Notes under the pieces: model-generated | What the model saw: the letters and a program-made list of their open reading frames with translations, nothing else | Databases searched by the model: none | What the model was told of the DNA's origin: nothing | Shown: piece after piece, positions 14,395 to 15,809 of the stretch | Layout of the letters: every line of letters begins with the position of its first letter | How positions within the stretch are numbered: the stretch's first letter is position 1 | Translations under genes and position numbers: made by a program | Assembly: GCA_002422455.1 (NCBI GenBank) | Contig: DIVK01000018.1 | Location: 1 to 15,809, forward strand | DNA: 15,809 nt | Source: Rhodoferax sp. UBA6134 | GTDB taxonomy: Bacteria > Pseudomonadota > Gammaproteobacteria > Burkholderiales > Burkholderiaceae_C | Reading direction: 5' to 3'

Positions 14395-15398
14395 AAGACC
14401 GCCGCCATCGAGGGGTGCGCGGCGCTGCTCTTGCCGACTGTGGCGGGCAGAACGCCGAGCCGGATGCCGTTGCGCACCGCCGCCAGCTCCGCCAGGATGG
14501 ACACGGCGATTTCCGGCGGCGTGCGGCTGCCGATGGGCAGGCCCACCGGCCCGTGCAGGCGGGCGATTTCCGCGGCCGAAAGGTCAAACAGGCCCAGCCG
14601 TTCGCGCCGCCTCATGTTATTGGCGCTTGAGCCGATGGCGCCGACATAAAATGCCGGCGACTTGAGCGCCTCCAGCAAGGCCATGTCATCGAGCTTGGGG
14701 TCATGGGTCAGGGCCAGCACGGCGCAGCGGGCATCGGGCAGCAGGGCGGTCACCGCGTCGTCCGGCATGCCGGGCACGAGTTCGGCATGCGCTACGTCCC
14801 AGCCAGCACTGTATTCCTCGCGCGGGTCGCAGACCAGCACCTGGTAATCCAGCGCCTGGGCCATCTGCGCCAGGTGGCGCGATATCTGACCGGCGCCGAT
14901 CACCAGCAGCCGCCAGCGCGGGCCATGCACGGCATGCAGCGTCTGGCCGTCAAATTGCGTGGTCTCGCTGCTGTGCGGGGTGTAGAGGTGGCTGGCGCCG
15001 GTGGCGAGATCAAGGCACCGCCCGATCAGCCTGCGCTGCGTGATGGCCTCTTGAACAGCTTGCAGCAAGGCGATGCCGGGGGCTGGTTCCAGCACCAGTT
15101 GCAGCGTGCCGCCGCAAGGCAGGCGAAAACGCGCGCAGGCCTCGGCAGAGCCGCCGTAAATGCGCACTTCCGGCCGGGCGGGCGGCGCTGCCTGCACCCG
15201 CTCGATCAGGTCGACCTCGATGCAGCCGCCGGACACCGACCCGGCAAGCCGCCCGTCGTCGCGCACGGCCAGCAGGGAGCCTACCGGGCGCGGGGCGGAG
15301 CCCCAGGTTTGGGTGACGGTGGCAAGCGTTGCGGCATGGCCGCCTTGCCGCCATTGCAGGCATGTGCGCAGGACTTCCAGGTCCGTGCTTTCCATCAT
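14391..15398 (-). CDS. XdhC/CoxI-family maturation factor
   Basis: A chaperone-type protein that binds molybdenum cofactor and delivers the sulfurated form to xanthine dehydrogenase-like enzymes. The 335-residue protein has the N-terminal XdhC/CoxI domain, with 'TWGSAPRPVGSLLAV' (31-45) and 'SVSGGCIE' (54-61), then 'LPCGGTLQL' (93-101). A C-terminal Rossmann fold follows, with 'LLVIGAGQISRHLA' (164-177) and later 'YVGAIGS' and 'GLPIGSRTPPEIAVSI'. Both domains and the usual length are present. It overlaps its neighbours by 4 nt on each side (ATGA), so the three genes are very likely co-transcribed. Confidence 0.93.
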   Translation of the reverse strand: MMESTDLEVLRTCLQWRQGGHAATLATVTQTWGSAPRPVGSLLAVRDDGRLAGSVSGGCIEVDLIERVQAAPPARPEVRIYGGSAEACARFRLPCGGTLQLVLEPAPGIALLQAVQEAITQRRLIGRCLDLATGASHLYTPHSSETTQFDGQTLHAVHGPRWRLLVIGAGQISRHLAQMAQALDYQVLVCDPREEYSAGWDVAHAELVPGMPDDAVTALLPDARCAVLALTHDPKLDDMALLEALKSPAFYVGAIGSSANNMRRRERLGLFDLSAAEIARLHGPVGLPIGSRTPPEIAVSILAELAAVRNGIRLGVLPATVGKSSAAHPSMAAVL

Positions 15399-15809
15399 GC
15401 GCTTTGCAGCTCGGCGGTGTCGAACGGCAGCTTGCGCAGGCGCTTGCCGGTTGCGGCGAACAGCGCGTTGGCGACTGCCGGCGCCAGCGGCGGCACGCCC
15501 GGCTCGCCGACGCCGGTGGGCGCTGCCTGCGAGGGCACGATGTGAACCTCGACCTGGGGCATCTGGCTGATGCGCAGCAGCGGATAGTCATGGAAGTTGG
15601 ACTGCTCGACGCGCCCTTCCTTGAGGGTGATGGCGCTGTGCAGCGCGGCCGACAGACCGAAGCCGATGCCGCCTTCCATCTGGGCCCTGACCTGGTCAGG
15701 ATTGACCGCGATGCCGCAGTCCACGGCGCACACCACGCGGTCCACGCTGAACGAGCCGTCCGGCCTGACGCTGACTTCCGCCACCTCGGCGACGAAGGAC
15801 TTGAACGAT
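15395..15809 (-). CDS. Molybdopterin-binding oxidoreductase large subunit, C-terminal end (xanthine dehydrogenase/isoquinoline oxidoreductase family), partial
   Basis: Only the last about 137 residues are in the window; the frame is open across the right edge (SFKSFVAEVAEVSV...). 'VDCGIAVNPDQVRAQMEGGI' and 'APTGVGEPGVPPLAPAVANA' are hallmark C-terminal motifs of the family. The glutamate of GVGEPG (codon at 15503-15505) is the expected active-site base. The compact ending and neighbouring xdhC and mocA genes fit an IorB-like or aldehyde oxidase-like membrane or periplasmic enzyme, but the substrate cannot be told from this end. The GTG at 15784 is an internal codon, not the start. Confidence 0.9.
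   Translation of the reverse strand, partial: SFKSFVAEVAEVSVRPDGSFSVDRVVCAVDCGIAVNPDQVRAQMEGGIGFGLSAALHSAITLKEGRVEQSNFHDYPLLRISQMPQVEVHIVPSQAAPTGVGEPGVPPLAPAVANALFAATGKRLRKLPFDTAELQSA

Overview
The window carries the effector, adaptation and memory parts of a type I-E CRISPR-Cas locus, followed by unrelated housekeeping genes. Protein sequences and the G+C-rich codon use point to a betaproteobacterium, probably Burkholderiales/Comamonadaceae-like. That placement is an inference; no rRNA or other taxonomic marker is present.

Layout. Positions 1-7873 hold, all on the + strand and tightly packed, cas3 (5' end missing), cse1/cas8e, cse2/cas11, cas7e, cas5e, cas6e, cas1 and cas2. A leader of about 55 bp follows. 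Then comes a long array of 38 near-identical 29-nt repeats with 37 spacers (7929-10217). Cas6e would cut the transcript at the repeat hairpin, Cas8e-Cas11-Cas7-Cas5-Cas6e would form Cascade around each crRNA, Cas3 would nick and degrade the target, and Cas1-Cas2 would add new spacers at the leader end.

The most unusual part is the leader-distal end. After repeat 38 there is no 32-nt spacer. Instead there are 944 bp of Mu-like phage DNA (10218-11161), and then a perfect 39th repeat (11162-11190). The phage piece carries the 3' part of a gene F-like head morphogenesis protein and the 5' part of a gpG-like virion morphogenesis protein. They are in normal phage order, and both are cut exactly at the repeat borders. 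The triplet AAC stands exactly 32 nt before the right border. The left border also fits an AAC if the phage protein continued with its usual His-Gln-Phe-Gly sequence. This fits an array that once held two spacers against the same phage and then took up the DNA between the two protospacers by recombination. Only 82 nt beyond the last I-E repeat lies a solitary type I-F-like repeat (11273-11300) with no I-F cas genes in view.

From 11328 onward the content is ordinary: a patatin-like phospholipase (-), a divergent apbC/mrp Fe-S carrier gene (+), and a convergent - strand group of mocA-like cytidylyltransferase, XdhC-family maturation factor and the C-terminal end of a molybdopterin-binding oxidoreductase large subunit that runs off the right edge.

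Caution: the first 110 bases of the window are an exact inverted copy of 884-993, inside cas3. They replace the expected Walker A region. This looks like a fold-back chimera or a local inversion, so the left edge should not be taken as real cas3 sequence.
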